Shown piece by piece: positions 41,818 to 52,435 of a stretch of DNA of 64,000 nucleotides. Source of the DNA: RHLJ01 sp048058975. GTDB taxonomy: Bacteria; Bacteroidota; Rhodothermia; Balneolales; Balneolaceae. A program made the position numbers and the translations under genes. The stretch is from contig JBLLNP010000006.1 in the NCBI GenBank assembly GCA_048058975.1, forward strand, positions 43,748 to 107,747, in the 5' to 3' direction. The notes beneath the pieces were generated by a model. That model had not been told where the DNA came from, did no database searches, and saw only the letters and a list, made by a program, of their open reading frames with translations. Positions within the stretch are counted from its first letter, which is position 1; every line of letters starts with the position of its first letter.

Positions 41818-41827
41818 TACCTTTTGC
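41818..41827 (+). promoter_or_regulatory. Possible rsmA promoter box TACCTTTTG
   Basis: TTCGTACCTTTTGCGCTC resembles the lepA promoter word TTCGTATCTTTGCGCTC, with one extra T. It lies 23 nt before the TTG start of rsmA. Confidence 0.4.
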
Positions 41828-41849
41828 GCTCAATCAAATTCATATACTT

Positions 41850-42614
41850 TTGAGCTTCAAAACTAAGAAAAGCCTCGGGCAGCACTTTCTTACTGATAAT
41901 AATATCATCACGAAGATTTTGAAATCCGTTCGTGCCGGAAAGGAAGATCGGATTATTGAAATAGGTCCGGGTACCGGCGCTCTAACGAAGTGGTTGGTTC
42001 AACAATACGAAGACGTACATGCCATAGAAGTTGACCAGCGAGCGGTTGAGGTTTTAGAGGAAAGCCTTAATGGGCTCACAATCCATCAAAAGGATGTATT
42101 GAAGGTTAATTGGGAAGAATTGATTTCTGAGACTGGCGAAACACACGTACTTGGAAACCTTCCATATTACATTACCAGTCCAATACTTTTTTCTTTACTC
42201 GAATCGCGACAGTATTTTAAAGAGGCAATTCTGATGATGCAGAAAGAGGTGGCACAACGTCTTGTGGCAACCCCATCTACCAAAGATTATGGAATACTTA
42301 GCGTTCAAACACAATTAATGAGCACTCCCGAGTTACTCTTCGATGTATCTCCAAACTCTTTCAGTCCGCCCCCAAAAGTAATGAGTTCGGTAATCCGCCT
42401 CACTTTTGATAAGCCAGCCTTAAACTGTTCTGATAAAATGCTTAAAAGTGTGGTTCGTACGGCCTTTAATCAAAGAAGAAAAAAACTCAGCAATTCTCTG
42501 AAACCGGTATTGGACGACTTTCACCCAGAAGGATTTAATTACGATCAGAGAGCAGAAGATTGGGAGCCTGCCATTTATGCAGACCTTGCAGAACGATTAG
42601 AAAAGTCAACATGA
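41850..42614 (+). CDS. rsmA: 16S rRNA dimethyladenosine transferase (RsmA/KsgA)
   Basis: 254 residues starting with TTG at 41850 (MSFKTKKSLGQHFLTD); no in-frame ATG is nearby and the SLGQHFL motif is the conserved N-terminus. SAM motifs: VRAGKEDRIIEIGPGTGALT, with EVDQRAVEVLEE next, and the catalytic NLPYYITSPIL. The C-terminal RTAFNQRRKKLSNSL is standard. It dimethylates A1518 and A1519 in the 3' end of 16S rRNA during small-subunit assembly. It lies upstream of groES with a 106-bp gap. Confidence 0.95.
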   Translation: MSFKTKKSLGQHFLTDNNIITKILKSVRAGKEDRIIEIGPGTGALTKWLVQQYEDVHAIEVDQRAVEVLEESLNGLTIHQKDVLKVNWEELISETGETHVLGNLPYYITSPILFSLLESRQYFKEAILMMQKEVAQRLVATPSTKDYGILSVQTQLMSTPELLFDVSPNSFSPPPKVMSSVIRLTFDKPALNCSDKMLKSVVRTAFNQRRKKLSNSLKPVLDDFHPEGFNYDQRAEDWEPAIYADLAERLEKST

Positions 42615-42720
42615 CGGAATGTTTTGGTACGGTACTTGCTTTGTAGTTGGTGAAACAAAGAAGGGCATTGCCCAAAAAACATTAAACACTAACTAACAAA
42701 ACATAAAAGGAGTCATACAC

Positions 42721-43008
42721 ATGGCTAGCATTAAACCTTTAGGCGACCGTGTATTAGTAAAAGCGGACGCAGCTGAAGAAGTAACCAGCTCTGGTCTGTA
42801 CATCCCTGATACAGCTAAAGAAAAACCACAGCAAGGTACAGTTGTTGCGGTGGGCCCCGGAAAAGTAGAAAACGGGAATAAAATTGATCTAACCGTGAAA
42901 GAAGGGGATAAAGTTCTTTACGGTAAATATGCAGGTACCGAAGTAACTCTCGATGGAGAAGAGTACCTCATCATGCGCGAATCAGACATCGTGGGAATTC
43001 TCGCATAA
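42721..43008 (+). CDS. groES: Co-chaperonin GroES
   Basis: 95 residues with the GroES fold: KPLGDRVLVKADAAEEVT, the mobile loop SSGLYIPDTAKEKPQQGTVVAVGPG, and YLIMRESDIVGIL at the end. The mobile-loop hydrophobics (Leu, Tyr, Ile) bind GroEL. Good Shine-Dalgarno AAAGGAG (42706-42712). It is first in the groES-groEL operon. I found no CIRCE inverted repeat in the 106 bp upstream, so HrcA control is not supported. Confidence 0.97.
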   Translation: MASIKPLGDRVLVKADAAEEVTSSGLYIPDTAKEKPQQGTVVAVGPGKVENGNKIDLTVKEGDKVLYGKYAGTEVTLDGEEYLIMRESDIVGILA

Positions 43009-43097
43009 TAACTTCTCGCTAACATTTTTGTCAGATGCATTCGCGTCTGATTTGAGAAAAGAAATTAAATCACAAACCTAAAAAGAATTAAAAAACT

Positions 43098-44765
43098 ATG
43101 TCAAAGTTAGTTCACTATGATGTGGAAGCACGAGACGCACTAAAAAAAGGTGTCGATAAACTTGCCGATGCTGTTAAAGTTACATTAGGTCCTCGCGGAC
43201 GTAATGTTGTAATTGAGAAATCATTTGGTGCACCAAAAATCACTAAAGATGGTGTTACTGTAGCCAAAGAAATCGAGCTTGCAGATAAAGTAGAAAACAT
43301 GGGAGCTCAGATGGTGAAAGAAGTAGCTTCTAAAACCAACGACAACGCCGGTGACGGAACAACTACTGCAACGGTACTTGCTCAGGCAATTATCAGTGCA
43401 GGGTTGAAAAACGTTACTGCTGGTGCAAACCCAATGGATTTGAAAGCAGGTATCGACAAAGCGGTTGATGCCGTAGTTGCTGCGCTTGCTGATGTAAAAA
43501 TCGATATTGACAAAGACATCGAAAAATTAAAGCAGATTGCTACTATTTCTGCGAATGGTGACGAAGAAATTGGTGCTATGATCGCAGATGCTTACGAAAA
43601 AGTAGGTAAGAGCGACGATGGTACGTTCAATAATACCGGTGTTATCACTGTTGAAGAAGCTAAAGGAATCGAAACTACCCTTGAAACGGTAGAAGGTATG
43701 CAGTTCGATCGCGGTTACCTTTCTCCATACTTTGTAACCGATTCAGAGAAAATGACTACTGAGTTGGAAAACCCTTACATCCTTATCTTCGACAAGAAGA
43801 TTTCCTCGATGAAAGACCTTCTTCCAATTCTTGAAAAAGTAGTACAGTCTGGTAAGCCTCTTTTAATTATCGCGGAAGATATCGAAGGCGAAGCACTGGC
43901 TACCTTAGTAGTTAACAAACTACGTGGATCACTAAAAATCGCTGCTGTAAAAGCTCCTGGTTTTGGTGACAGAAGAAAAGCAATGTTGGAAGATATAGCT
44001 ATTCTTACTGGTGGTACGGTAATTTCTGAAGAGCGCGGATACAAATTAGAAAACGCTACGCTTGATTTCTTAGGTGAAGCTGCTACTATAAGTATCGACA
44101 AAGACAATACTATTATTGTTGATGGTGCCGGAAAAGCTGATGATATCAAAGCTCGCGTAAACCAGATCAAATCTCAGATCGAAACAACTACTTCCGATTA
44201 TGACCGCGAAAAACTTCAAGAGCGTTTAGCTAAGTTAAGCGGTGGTGTAGCGGTACTTTATATTGGTGCTGCATCTGAAGTAGAAATGAAAGAAAAGAAA
44301 GACCGTGTGGAAGATGCTCTTCATGCAACCCGTGCAGCGGTTGAAGAAGGTATTGTTCCTGGTGGTGGAGTTGCACTTCTTAGAACATTAGGTGCACTTG
44401 ATAAGCTTAAAGGAGCAAACGAAGATGAAGCCGTTGGTTTCCAAATCGTAAGAAAAGCTCTTGAAGCTCCGCTAAGAACTATCTCCAACAACGCCGGTGT
44501 TGAAGGAGCGATTGTTGTACAGAAAGTTCTTGAAGGTAAAGGTGCTTTCGGTTACAACGCACGTACCGAAGTATATGAAGACCTGATCAAAGCAGGTGTA
44601 ATTGATCCTACCAAAGTAACCAGAGCGGCACTACAAAATGCGGCTTCTGTTGCAGGATTGTTACTAACAACCGAAGCTGTTATCTCTGAAAAACCAGAAG
44701 AGAACAAAGGTGGTCCAGCAATGCCTGACATGGGCGGAATGGGAGGCATGGGCGGAATGATGTAA
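43098..44765 (+). CDS. groEL: Chaperonin GroEL
   Basis: The 555 residues cover the whole subunit, with KVTLGPRGRNVVIEKSFG, DGTTTATVLAQ (ATP site), GFGDRRKAMLEDIAILTGG and the C-terminal GGMGGMGGMM tail. It forms the 14-mer cage that folds proteins together with GroES. It lies 89 nt after groES and is followed by a strong terminator. Codon use matches the neighbours. Confidence 0.98.
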   Translation: MSKLVHYDVEARDALKKGVDKLADAVKVTLGPRGRNVVIEKSFGAPKITKDGVTVAKEIELADKVENMGAQMVKEVASKTNDNAGDGTTTATVLAQAIISAGLKNVTAGANPMDLKAGIDKAVDAVVAALADVKIDIDKDIEKLKQIATISANGDEEIGAMIADAYEKVGKSDDGTFNNTGVITVEEAKGIETTLETVEGMQFDRGYLSPYFVTDSEKMTTELENPYILIFDKKISSMKDLLPILEKVVQSGKPLLIIAEDIEGEALATLVVNKLRGSLKIAAVKAPGFGDRRKAMLEDIAILTGGTVISEERGYKLENATLDFLGEAATISIDKDNTIIVDGAGKADDIKARVNQIKSQIETTTSDYDREKLQERLAKLSGGVAVLYIGAASEVEMKEKKDRVEDALHATRAAVEEGIVPGGGVALLRTLGALDKLKGANEDEAVGFQIVRKALEAPLRTISNNAGVEGAIVVQKVLEGKGAFGYNARTEVYEDLIKAGVIDPTKVTRAALQNAASVAGLLLTTEAVISEKPEENKGGPAMPDMGGMGGMGGMM

Positions 44766-44798
44766 GATCATTCAATCCATAAATCTCTGACAGATTTA

Positions 44799-44835
44799 AA
44801 CCCTCGTTCATTTAGTTGAGCGAGGGTTTTGTTTT
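44799..44835 (+). terminator. Strong intrinsic terminator after groEL
   Basis: CCCTCGTTCA and TGAGCGAGGG form a 10-bp stem (one G-T pair) with a 6-nt loop, followed by TTTTGTTTT. The same hairpin recurs after the PID-CTERM gene at 60862. Confidence 0.85.
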
Positions 44836-44842
44836 ATAAGAA

Positions 44843-47800
44843 TCACAATTCCTTCATATACTCTTGAGGAGGTATTCCATATTTTTTCTTAAAAGCCTGA
44901 GAGAAATAAGAAAGATTGCTGTATCCGACGGCAAAAGAAGCTTCTGAGAAATTTAGGTTTTCTTCCTGAACCAACCTCAGTACTTCATCCAGCCGTAAAG
45001 TTGTTATCGTTTGATTAATTGTCTCGCTACTTTCTTTTTTCCATTTTCTGTAGAGGGTGGCTTCACTCATTGATAAAGCTTCTGCAATTATTTTAACATT
45101 TAAATCAGGATTACCGAGGTGCCTTTGAATGATTTCGAGCACCTTAGTTATAAATGCACTTTTCATACCTTTTTCATCAATAACAGGGGCCTGCTTAAGA
45201 GCACTTTCCCGGCGTAAGAGCGCTTTAATTTGGGTGAGTAAAAGTTTCTTTTGTATGGGTTTTGTAAGATAAATATCAGCGCCACTGTTTAGTCCTTTTT
45301 CGAAATCCATCACACTGTCTTTGGCGGTCAGAAAGATAAAAGGAACATGTTTTAATTCGTTCATTGAGCGGATTGTATGCATCATTTCGTAGCCATCCAT
45401 TTCGGGCATCATGATATCAGACAGTATAATATCCGGTTGAAAAGAAGAGAGTATTTCCAGTCCTTCTTTTCCATTTTTAGCAACCCGTACATTATAATGG
45501 GGGCGAATTACCGAGCTTAAATAGTCGCGAAAATCTTCATTGTCCTCTACCAGTAGTATAGACTCCTGACTCGTCTGATTTTGGTGAGATTCTGAAAGAT
45601 CCATATCTGACATGAATGTATCAGAGGGCATTTGAATCGCATTTAGCGATTCATGCAGGATATTATCTTCAGGGCTAAATTGGGCATATCCTTTTTGTAA
45701 GTGGATATTGAAAGTAGAGCCTTTACCAGGTTCTGAATCAACATGAATGGATCCCTTCATTCGGTCAACCAGTCCTTTAACCAATGCCAATCCAATTCCG
45801 GTTCCACCAGACTTACTCTGGGTAGAACTTCCCTGATAGTAACTGTCAAAAATAAAAGGCATGTCAGTTTCTGAGATTCCGGACCCGGTATCTGAAAAAG
45901 AAATATTGACGTGATCTTTATTTTCAGAAATAGTTACCAGAATCTTTCCGCCATGAGGAGTGAATTTTAGAGCATTGCTCATCAAATTGGTACAAATATG
46001 TTCCCAGGCAGCAAAATCAACATATAGATAGTTTTGCTCGGGTTCTGAAATCAATGAAAACTCAATCGCTTTTTTTGACATTGAATACTCGAAATGTGAG
46101 ACACACTGTTTAGTAAGGCCGGTTATATCGGTTCGCACAAGAGTAAGAGGGAATTTGCCTGCGTTTAGTTTAGAAACATCAAGCAGTTGATTAACCAGGC
46201 TTTTCAGCCTTTCCGCATTGCGTTTGATTAAAGATAGGTTTCTGTTGTCTAGCCCGGGTTTCCTCTCTTCATCACCTTCCATCATATCTTCTAATGGACT
46301 TAAAATGAGAGAAAGAGGCGTCCGGAGCTCATGAGTAAAATTGGTGAAAAAGCGCGATTTCGATTCGTCCAGATGTTGAATTTGTTCTAAAGAAAGCTGC
46401 AGCTTTGCCTTTGATTGTTCCAGCTGCCAAGTTCTTTCAGTAAGTTCTTTGGTTCTTTTATTTACTAAATCACCAAGCAGTCGTTCTCTTTTTCTGGCTC
46501 GCCATAATAATATCCGCAAACTCGTCATAAAAATAAGAACCAGCCCTAAACCGATTAAAAATTTAAACCATACCTGCTCGTAATAAACCAGTGGCACAGA
46601 CAAGCTGAATGAGCTTTCAGTGTACCTTGTTTCACCTTGCAATTTCCCTCTCATAAGAAATGTATAGGTACCGCCCTTTATATTAGTGAAGGATGCCAGC
46701 CTTTCAGACCCAACTCTTTGCCAAGTATTATTTATGCCTTCTAATTTATATTCAAGAACAAGTTTGCCTGGAGATGAGAAAGTGGGAAGAGTAAATTTTA
46801 TCTGAAAATCTCTCTGAGCATCAGGTAATTCAAAAGAGGAATAGCCCTGCAGCAGAATCAGGGAATCCCTAAAACTAAGAGTCTCAACTCTTGGTTGTTC
46901 CAGTTCTAAATTTTGTTTAGACAGATGCCATTCCGGCCGGGTGTAAACAATTCCCTCCTGATTTGGGAAAAGGAGTTTTCCGTCCGAAGTTAATAGTCCG
47001 GCATTTTGAACTCCTCCATTTCCCTCAGGATCATCTAACCCCTCTTCAACAGAATAACTCTGTACCGTCAACTCTTTCAAAGTTTTGTCAATGTAGGAAT
47101 TGAGTTCATTCTTACTGATTCTCATAATCCCTTTGTTCGAATTCAACCAGAAGTAGCCAAAAGAATCTTCAATAATCCGATGAAGGGAATTATCAATTAA
47201 ACCATCTTCTGTTGTAATAACATCCGCTTTATAAACTCGACCTTTTTCATCACGAAGAATTCTGTTTAGTCCAAAATCTTCAGTAACTATCCATAAAGTA
47301 TCATTGGAGCTTTCATATATATCCCGTACCTGATTACTTGATAAACCTTCATCTTCACCAATAAAAGATAGTTCCATTGAGTTGTTTACAAGTGCAATAC
47401 CTAACCTGCTTGAGAGAAACGCAATCTCTTTATTTTGTAATTCTTTGATGGCATTAACCCGCCCCAGACGAGTTCCAAACATCTCCTGGAAAGAGGAATA
47501 AGATGTAGTATCAAGGAAATAGGCATCGTCAAAAGTACCTAGCCAAAACGTGTCTTCTGTTTTCTGATGCATTGAGGTTATGTTCTGAATCTCATCAACC
47601 TTTTTTGCCCACCTATTGTTTTTAAATATTTGAAGACCATTACTCCCCCCAACCAATATTGAATTATCTTTAGCAATGGCGAGTGTATTGTAGTGGCCTT
47701 CTTCTATACTCTCAGTTGTTGCAGACCATTGAGTGAGTTTGGGTTCTTTAATCCTGAAAATCCCTAAGTCTGAACTAATCCCTGAAAACCAAATATTTTG

Positions 47801-48988
47801 ATTTTCATCTTCAATGATACTATAAGTACTTTTTATTAACGGAGAAACGGTTTTCCCAATATTAAACATATTCTTTTTAGAAATTTGGTATAAACCTGCA
47901 GAAGTGGTGCCCAGCCACATATTCTCCTCTCTGTCAATTATAACATCTGTAATAGATGGCTCTATTTGAAGGATTTCCTGTTCATTAAGAAATAACCTGT
48001 TACTTAAGGTTTGTACTAACTTTCCATCGAAAGTGAGTGACTTCAGAGAAGGTATAAAGTAAAGATCAGGATCAATTAAGGCGGTTTCTTCCAGAATATT
48101 TCCCCCTTTTCTTAAACGATAATATCCGTTATCTGTTCTGAATAGTAAGAACCTAGAATCCTCATGAATAATGTCTGTAGCATTGAAGCTTTTATTTGGA
48201 GGGAAAGCAATAGATGAAATATCGTCGTATTGGTCCAGGGCAAAAAGCTTATGGTTTTTTCCAAATAACCAGAGAGTTCCATCTTCACTACTTTCTATTC
48301 TGAAAATATCTGAAGGAACACTAGGAAGCTTAGCGAGATCTGCTTTCTGGACCAATTCTTCTTCGTTAAAACGGTAAACTCCGTTATCGGTTAAAATAGT
48401 AACTCCTAATTGATCATGAATATCTAAGCCTAGAATTCTTCCTAAACTTTCCGTGCCACGAATTAACTCAAAATCGATTCCTTGTTTCTGTTTATACAAC
48501 CCAATATTTGTGGAAATCCAAAGTGTGCCTTCTTTATCTGTTTGAAAAAGATATACTACCACATTCTCCTGCTCTATATGGTCCTGAAATAGTTTTGCTA
48601 CACCATTCTTGAATAGATAGAGGTTTGCCTGAACATCCATAATCCAAAGATTTTCTTCCCCGTCAAGATGGGCGTAAACTAGTCGATTACTCTTAAAACC
48701 AGAAGTATTTGCCGTATTTAGCGTTATAAACCTATTACCATCGTATTGCACTAAGCCATCGAACGTAGTGATGTACAGGTAACCATTAGGATGAGTTATA
48801 ACCTTATTGATAGAGTTAACAGGTAGTCCATCTTCTATGGTATAATTTCTTACCAAAAAGTCTTCCTCCAGCTTCTCCCAATTGAATGGGATTTCCCTGG
48901 GTTGAAAGCCCAGAACTGAATTATAATAAAGCGACAATAGTGTAGCGAAAGCTACAATCCTAATAATGAAGGGTAATATTGAGGGCAT
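44843..48988 (-). CDS. Hybrid two-component system protein (propeller sensor, kinase, receiver, AraC HTH)
   Basis: 1381 residues in the classical HTCS order: signal peptide, many regulator-propeller repeats (NYTIEDGLPVNSINKVITHPNGYLYITTFDGL), a Y_Y_Y domain (near 715-780), one TM helix, HisKA with FFTNFTHELRTPLSLILSPL (His near 885), HATPase (DTGSGISETDMPFIF, GTGIGLALVKGLV), a receiver with ILLVEDNEDF, ILSDIMMPEMDG (Asp near 1190) and TKPI, and a C-terminal AraC HTH (GYSNLSYFSQAFKKKYG). HTCS proteins bind a glycan fragment or other ligand outside and activate nearby genes. It is divergent from the T9SS cargo gene at 49076, so that gene is the likely target. Confidence 0.92.
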   Translation of the reverse strand: MPSILPFIIRIVAFATLLSLYYNSVLGFQPREIPFNWEKLEEDFLVRNYTIEDGLPVNSINKVITHPNGYLYITTFDGLVQYDGNRFITLNTANTSGFKSNRLVYAHLDGEENLWIMDVQANLYLFKNGVAKLFQDHIEQENVVVYLFQTDKEGTLWISTNIGLYKQKQGIDFELIRGTESLGRILGLDIHDQLGVTILTDNGVYRFNEEELVQKADLAKLPSVPSDIFRIESSEDGTLWLFGKNHKLFALDQYDDISSIAFPPNKSFNATDIIHEDSRFLLFRTDNGYYRLRKGGNILEETALIDPDLYFIPSLKSLTFDGKLVQTLSNRLFLNEQEILQIEPSITDVIIDREENMWLGTTSAGLYQISKKNMFNIGKTVSPLIKSTYSIIEDENQNIWFSGISSDLGIFRIKEPKLTQWSATTESIEEGHYNTLAIAKDNSILVGGSNGLQIFKNNRWAKKVDEIQNITSMHQKTEDTFWLGTFDDAYFLDTTSYSSFQEMFGTRLGRVNAIKELQNKEIAFLSSRLGIALVNNSMELSFIGEDEGLSSNQVRDIYESSNDTLWIVTEDFGLNRILRDEKGRVYKADVITTEDGLIDNSLHRIIEDSFGYFWLNSNKGIMRISKNELNSYIDKTLKELTVQSYSVEEGLDDPEGNGGVQNAGLLTSDGKLLFPNQEGIVYTRPEWHLSKQNLELEQPRVETLSFRDSLILLQGYSSFELPDAQRDFQIKFTLPTFSSPGKLVLEYKLEGINNTWQRVGSERLASFTNIKGGTYTFLMRGKLQGETRYTESSFSLSVPLVYYEQVWFKFLIGLGLVLIFMTSLRILLWRARKRERLLGDLVNKRTKELTERTWQLEQSKAKLQLSLEQIQHLDESKSRFFTNFTHELRTPLSLILSPLEDMMEGDEERKPGLDNRNLSLIKRNAERLKSLVNQLLDVSKLNAGKFPLTLVRTDITGLTKQCVSHFEYSMSKKAIEFSLISEPEQNYLYVDFAAWEHICTNLMSNALKFTPHGGKILVTISENKDHVNISFSDTGSGISETDMPFIFDSYYQGSSTQSKSGGTGIGLALVKGLVDRMKGSIHVDSEPGKGSTFNIHLQKGYAQFSPEDNILHESLNAIQMPSDTFMSDMDLSESHQNQTSQESILLVEDNEDFRDYLSSVIRPHYNVRVAKNGKEGLEILSSFQPDIILSDIMMPEMDGYEMMHTIRSMNELKHVPFIFLTAKDSVMDFEKGLNSGADIYLTKPIQKKLLLTQIKALLRRESALKQAPVIDEKGMKSAFITKVLEIIQRHLGNPDLNVKIIAEALSMSEATLYRKWKKESSETINQTITTLRLDEVLRLVQEENLNFSEASFAVGYSNLSYFSQAFKKKYGIPPQEYMKEL

Positions 48989-49075
48989 TTATAAAATAAT
49001 TGAGAGGATATTATAAGCTTATTACTGCAATGTTTTCTTAGTATTTGGTAATTCTAACTCACAAATTTTCCTCCA

Positions 49076-52000
49076 ATGAAGTCTCGATTTATTTTATTCT
49101 TTCTATCGTTACTAATTACTTCTACTAGCTTAGTTGCACAAACAGCTCCTACATTTTCTAAAACAACCATCGACCCAAGTATTGATGAAATTTACGATGT
49201 ATTTCCTGCCGATCTTGATAAAGACGGAGATCAGGATATTGTTGGTTTAGCAAGAAATGGCTTCGGCGCTGGAGTAGTCGCCTGGTATGAAAATGATGGT
49301 AACTCTAACCCAACATTTACCAAAATTCTTATTGATAGTATAACTGTTTCTCCCAGGAGTTTATATGTAGTTGATATAGATGAAGACGATGATCTTGATA
49401 TAATTGCTGTTTTTCAAATAAATGGATTCAGCGGAGCCACTAATATTTTTTGGTACGAGAACGATGGAGCGACCGATCCTTCTTTTACCCGTCAAGCTCT
49501 GGGATCTGTTAAAGGGCTTGCAAGAGATCTTGATGTAGCTGATATAGATAATGATGGTGACCTGGACATTGCCGTCTCAGATAATGACGGGTCAGGTAGC
49601 GCGGGCTTCGCCTATGAATCTGTTACCTGGTTTGAGAGTGATGGAGCGGCTGACCCTTCTTTTACGAAGCGCTTGATCGATGTCAACTATCGGTTTGCTG
49701 AGTCAATCAGAATCGGAGATATGGATGGAGACAATGATTTGGATATTGTGGTTGGATCAACAAATTCAGACGATATTGCCTGGTACGAAAATAACGGTGC
49801 TGCCGACCCATCCTTTTCTAAAAATTTTATAGATCAGAATGCCTTGGGTATAGAGCAACTTGAACTGGCTGATCTGGATGACGATGGTGATTTGGATGTA
49901 GTCTGGACGGATAATTTTAGCGATTACATAGCTTGGTCCAGAAATAATGGCGAAGTAAACCCTACTTTCACTGAGTTTAATATCCAAAACTATAACGCTT
50001 CTGCTCTGGTAGCGGTAGCTGATATGGATTTGGATGGGGACTTAGATATAGTTTCTGGTTCTTTTCTTGAAGATGATGTGTATTGGTATGAGAGTAACGG
50101 AGCCGCTAGCCCTACTTTTATCCGGCATGAAATTGATAGTTTATTAGATCAACCCCAACGGGTTCGTATCGCAGATATGGATGGAAATGGGTCCCCGGAT
50201 ATTGTGGGTGCTGCATTCAGAGCTGATGATGTTATGTGGTATGAAAATAGTTTATTACCGTTGTACCCCGATCTGTCTCTTTAGATGGAACGGATGATTA
50301 TGTTTCTGTACCAAACAACTCTGCTTTATCTGGTTTGACCAATATTTCCCTTGAGGCATGGGTTTTTATTGAATCAACTTCTCGCCAAGGTATTTTTGAC
50401 CAACATACAAGTCCAACTTCAGGGTGGTGGGTTGATTTCAATAATAATTCAGGTGGTTTTCGACTGGCCAGGATCACCCAGCTGGGAGCAAGTTCCCTAT
50501 CTACCAACCCTCAGCTTAATATCTGGCATCATATTGCATTACATATGATGGAACCACGTTAAATTATATCTGGATGGCGAAGATGTTACAGGTACTGTTA
50601 GGGTTCTGGAAGCTGGCGATTTGGTGCCTGCAAGAGAGATTCGGATCGGTGATTTGAATTGGACCACAGGCAATTTTAAAGGTAAAATTGATGAGGCCCG
50701 CATCTGGAATGATGTTCTCCCTCAGAAGAAATAAGAAGCAACATGTTTCAGGCCTTAAGTGGCAGTGAACAGGGATTAATCGGTTACTGGAGATTCGATG
50801 AAGCAAATTTGGTTAAAGCAACTGACTTATCCTCCAACGACAATGCATCTACTCTTATAAATGGTGCTACACGTTCATCTAAAAATCATCCATATGGAAC
50901 TTTTATTGATGGTAATGAAGGATGGCGCATGATTACTGCGCCTGCATCGGGTGTTTCCTATGGAGCATTACTCGACACGCTCTGGACCCAGGGATTCACC
51001 GGATCAGATTCCCCCTCAAACGGAACCTCGAATGTATATACATGGAGTGAATCGGCTCAAAGCTTTACTTCCATTTCTAATGCGACAGATGTTCCGGCAA
51101 GTGGATCTGGTTTTTTAGTGTATGTGTATGGCGATGATAACTTTGATGGTATTAGTGATGCATTTCCAAAAGTAATTAAGACAGATAGCACACAGAAAAT
51201 AGGGTATGTGGCTCCATCATTATCATATACCAACACTGGGAACTCCAGTAATGATGGCTGGAATCTGATTGGAAACCCTTATGGAACAGCTATGGATTGG
51301 GATGCCTCATCCGGTCTTTCCCGCTCCAATCTTGATGCATCCTTTTATGTGTGGAGCAATTCTGCCAATAGTGGTGCCGGTGATTACCTGAGCTGGAATG
51401 GTTCCACGGGAACCTTTGGCGGAGGTAAAATTGCTCCCTGGCAAGGATTCTGGGTGAAAGCCAATGCTGCGAGTCCATCGCTCTCTTTCACCGACGGAAT
51501 CCGGACTACGGGAGGAATACTTCGTAAGCAAGCCCCGGTTTCTCAACTTGGGTTAACCCTGAAAGGACAGGTTCTTTCCTCCAAAACCATCCTCATGTTC
51601 AGTGAAGAGGCGGGTTTAGAAAAAGATGAACTGGATGCCTGGAAACTTCAGCCATTGAATGCAGAATACCTGAGCCTGTTCACTCAGCTTGAAGATGGCT
51701 CCGGATTAGATATTAATGCGATACCTTTCGATTTAGAAGGAGAACTCACCATTCCCCTTGGTTTTGATGGAAGTGATTTATCGGGAGAGTTTGAACTTCG
51801 CTGGAGTCCACAGCGCTCTTCCCGATGGAATGAGGTTGGTTTTGATGGATAATGAAACCGGAACAGAAATTGATCTTACCGAGGCTTCTTCTTATCGATT
51901 CGAGATTGGAAACAAGGGCAAAGTTCAATCTGTGGAGACGCAACACCTTGCGTCTCCACAAAGCAATTAAGCTCCCACGGCACCAGGTATTCTCTCCCAA

Positions 52001-52355
52001 AGTGATGAAGGCTAAAGCTGCGGCGACCCGCTTTGTTATTAAGCTCAATGCATCCACTTCGGTTACCAACGAACCCGGCTCTGATCTTCCTTCTGTGGTA
52101 GAGCTTGATCAGAATTACCCGAACCCCTTCAACCCGAGTACAACGATTAACTTTGTGGTTCCTGACCAGGCTAATGTGCAACTGGTCGTGTTTGATATGC
52201 TGGGAAGAAAAGTAGCCGAACTGCTTAACGAACCAAGAAGCCCGGGAAGATATTCCATCAACTTTGATGCCTCGCGACTTGCCAGCGGGTTGTACCTGTA
52301 CCAGCTTCGGGTAGGAAACGATGTAATCACCAGAAAAATGACCCTTATTAAATAA
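49076..52355 (+). pseudogene. Decayed T9SS cargo gene: FG-GAP repeats, LamG domain, sorting domain
   Basis: Signal peptide, then FG-GAP/VCBS repeats (DIDNDGDLDIAV, DMDLDGDLDIVSG) read in one frame to a stop at 50282. A LamG domain continues in another frame (YVSVPNNSALSGLTNISLEAWVF), then shifts at about 50540, 50563 and 50728; each is explained by one lost base. The frame 50743-51852 continues with WTQGFTGSDS and NLIGNPYGTAMDWD, shifts near 51835 and again near the palindrome at 51931, and ends with DQNYPNPFNPSTTINFVVPDQ, a type A T9SS sorting domain. The intact paralogue at 55741 guides the reading. Either real decay or local assembly errors; the six shifts within 1.7 kb, while neighbours are intact, favour decay. 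Confidence 0.85.
51931..51960. repeat. Perfect 13-bp palindrome inside the decayed gene
   Basis: TGTGGAGACGCAA and TTGCGTCTCCACA form a perfect stem around a CACC loop. It sits where the reading frame changes between the LamG-type body and the sorting domain, so it may have been inserted. Similar GAGACGC palindromes are, from memory, dispersed in several genomes. Confidence 0.7.
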
Positions 52356-52366
52356 TTAAAAATTAT

Positions 52367-52414
52367 GGATTATGAATTTTGGATTGGAACAAGCCCATTC
52401 AAAATTCATAATCC
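52367..52414. repeat. Inverted repeat between cargo gene and microprotein gene (copy 1)
   Basis: GGATTATGAATTTTG (52367-52381) and CAAAATTCATAATCC (52400-52414) form a perfect 15-bp stem with an 18-nt loop. It lies in the 80-bp gap between the cargo gene and the 66-residue protein. There is no T tract, so read-through is likely. Confidence 0.75.
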
Positions 52415-52435
52415 AGCATTCAAAATTGTTCCATT

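Noticed and set aside
42615..42720. CIRCE element upstream of groES
   Set aside because: No TTAGCACTC-N9-GAGTGCTAA pair exists in the 106 bp; only a short GGGCA/TGCCC hairpin was seen.
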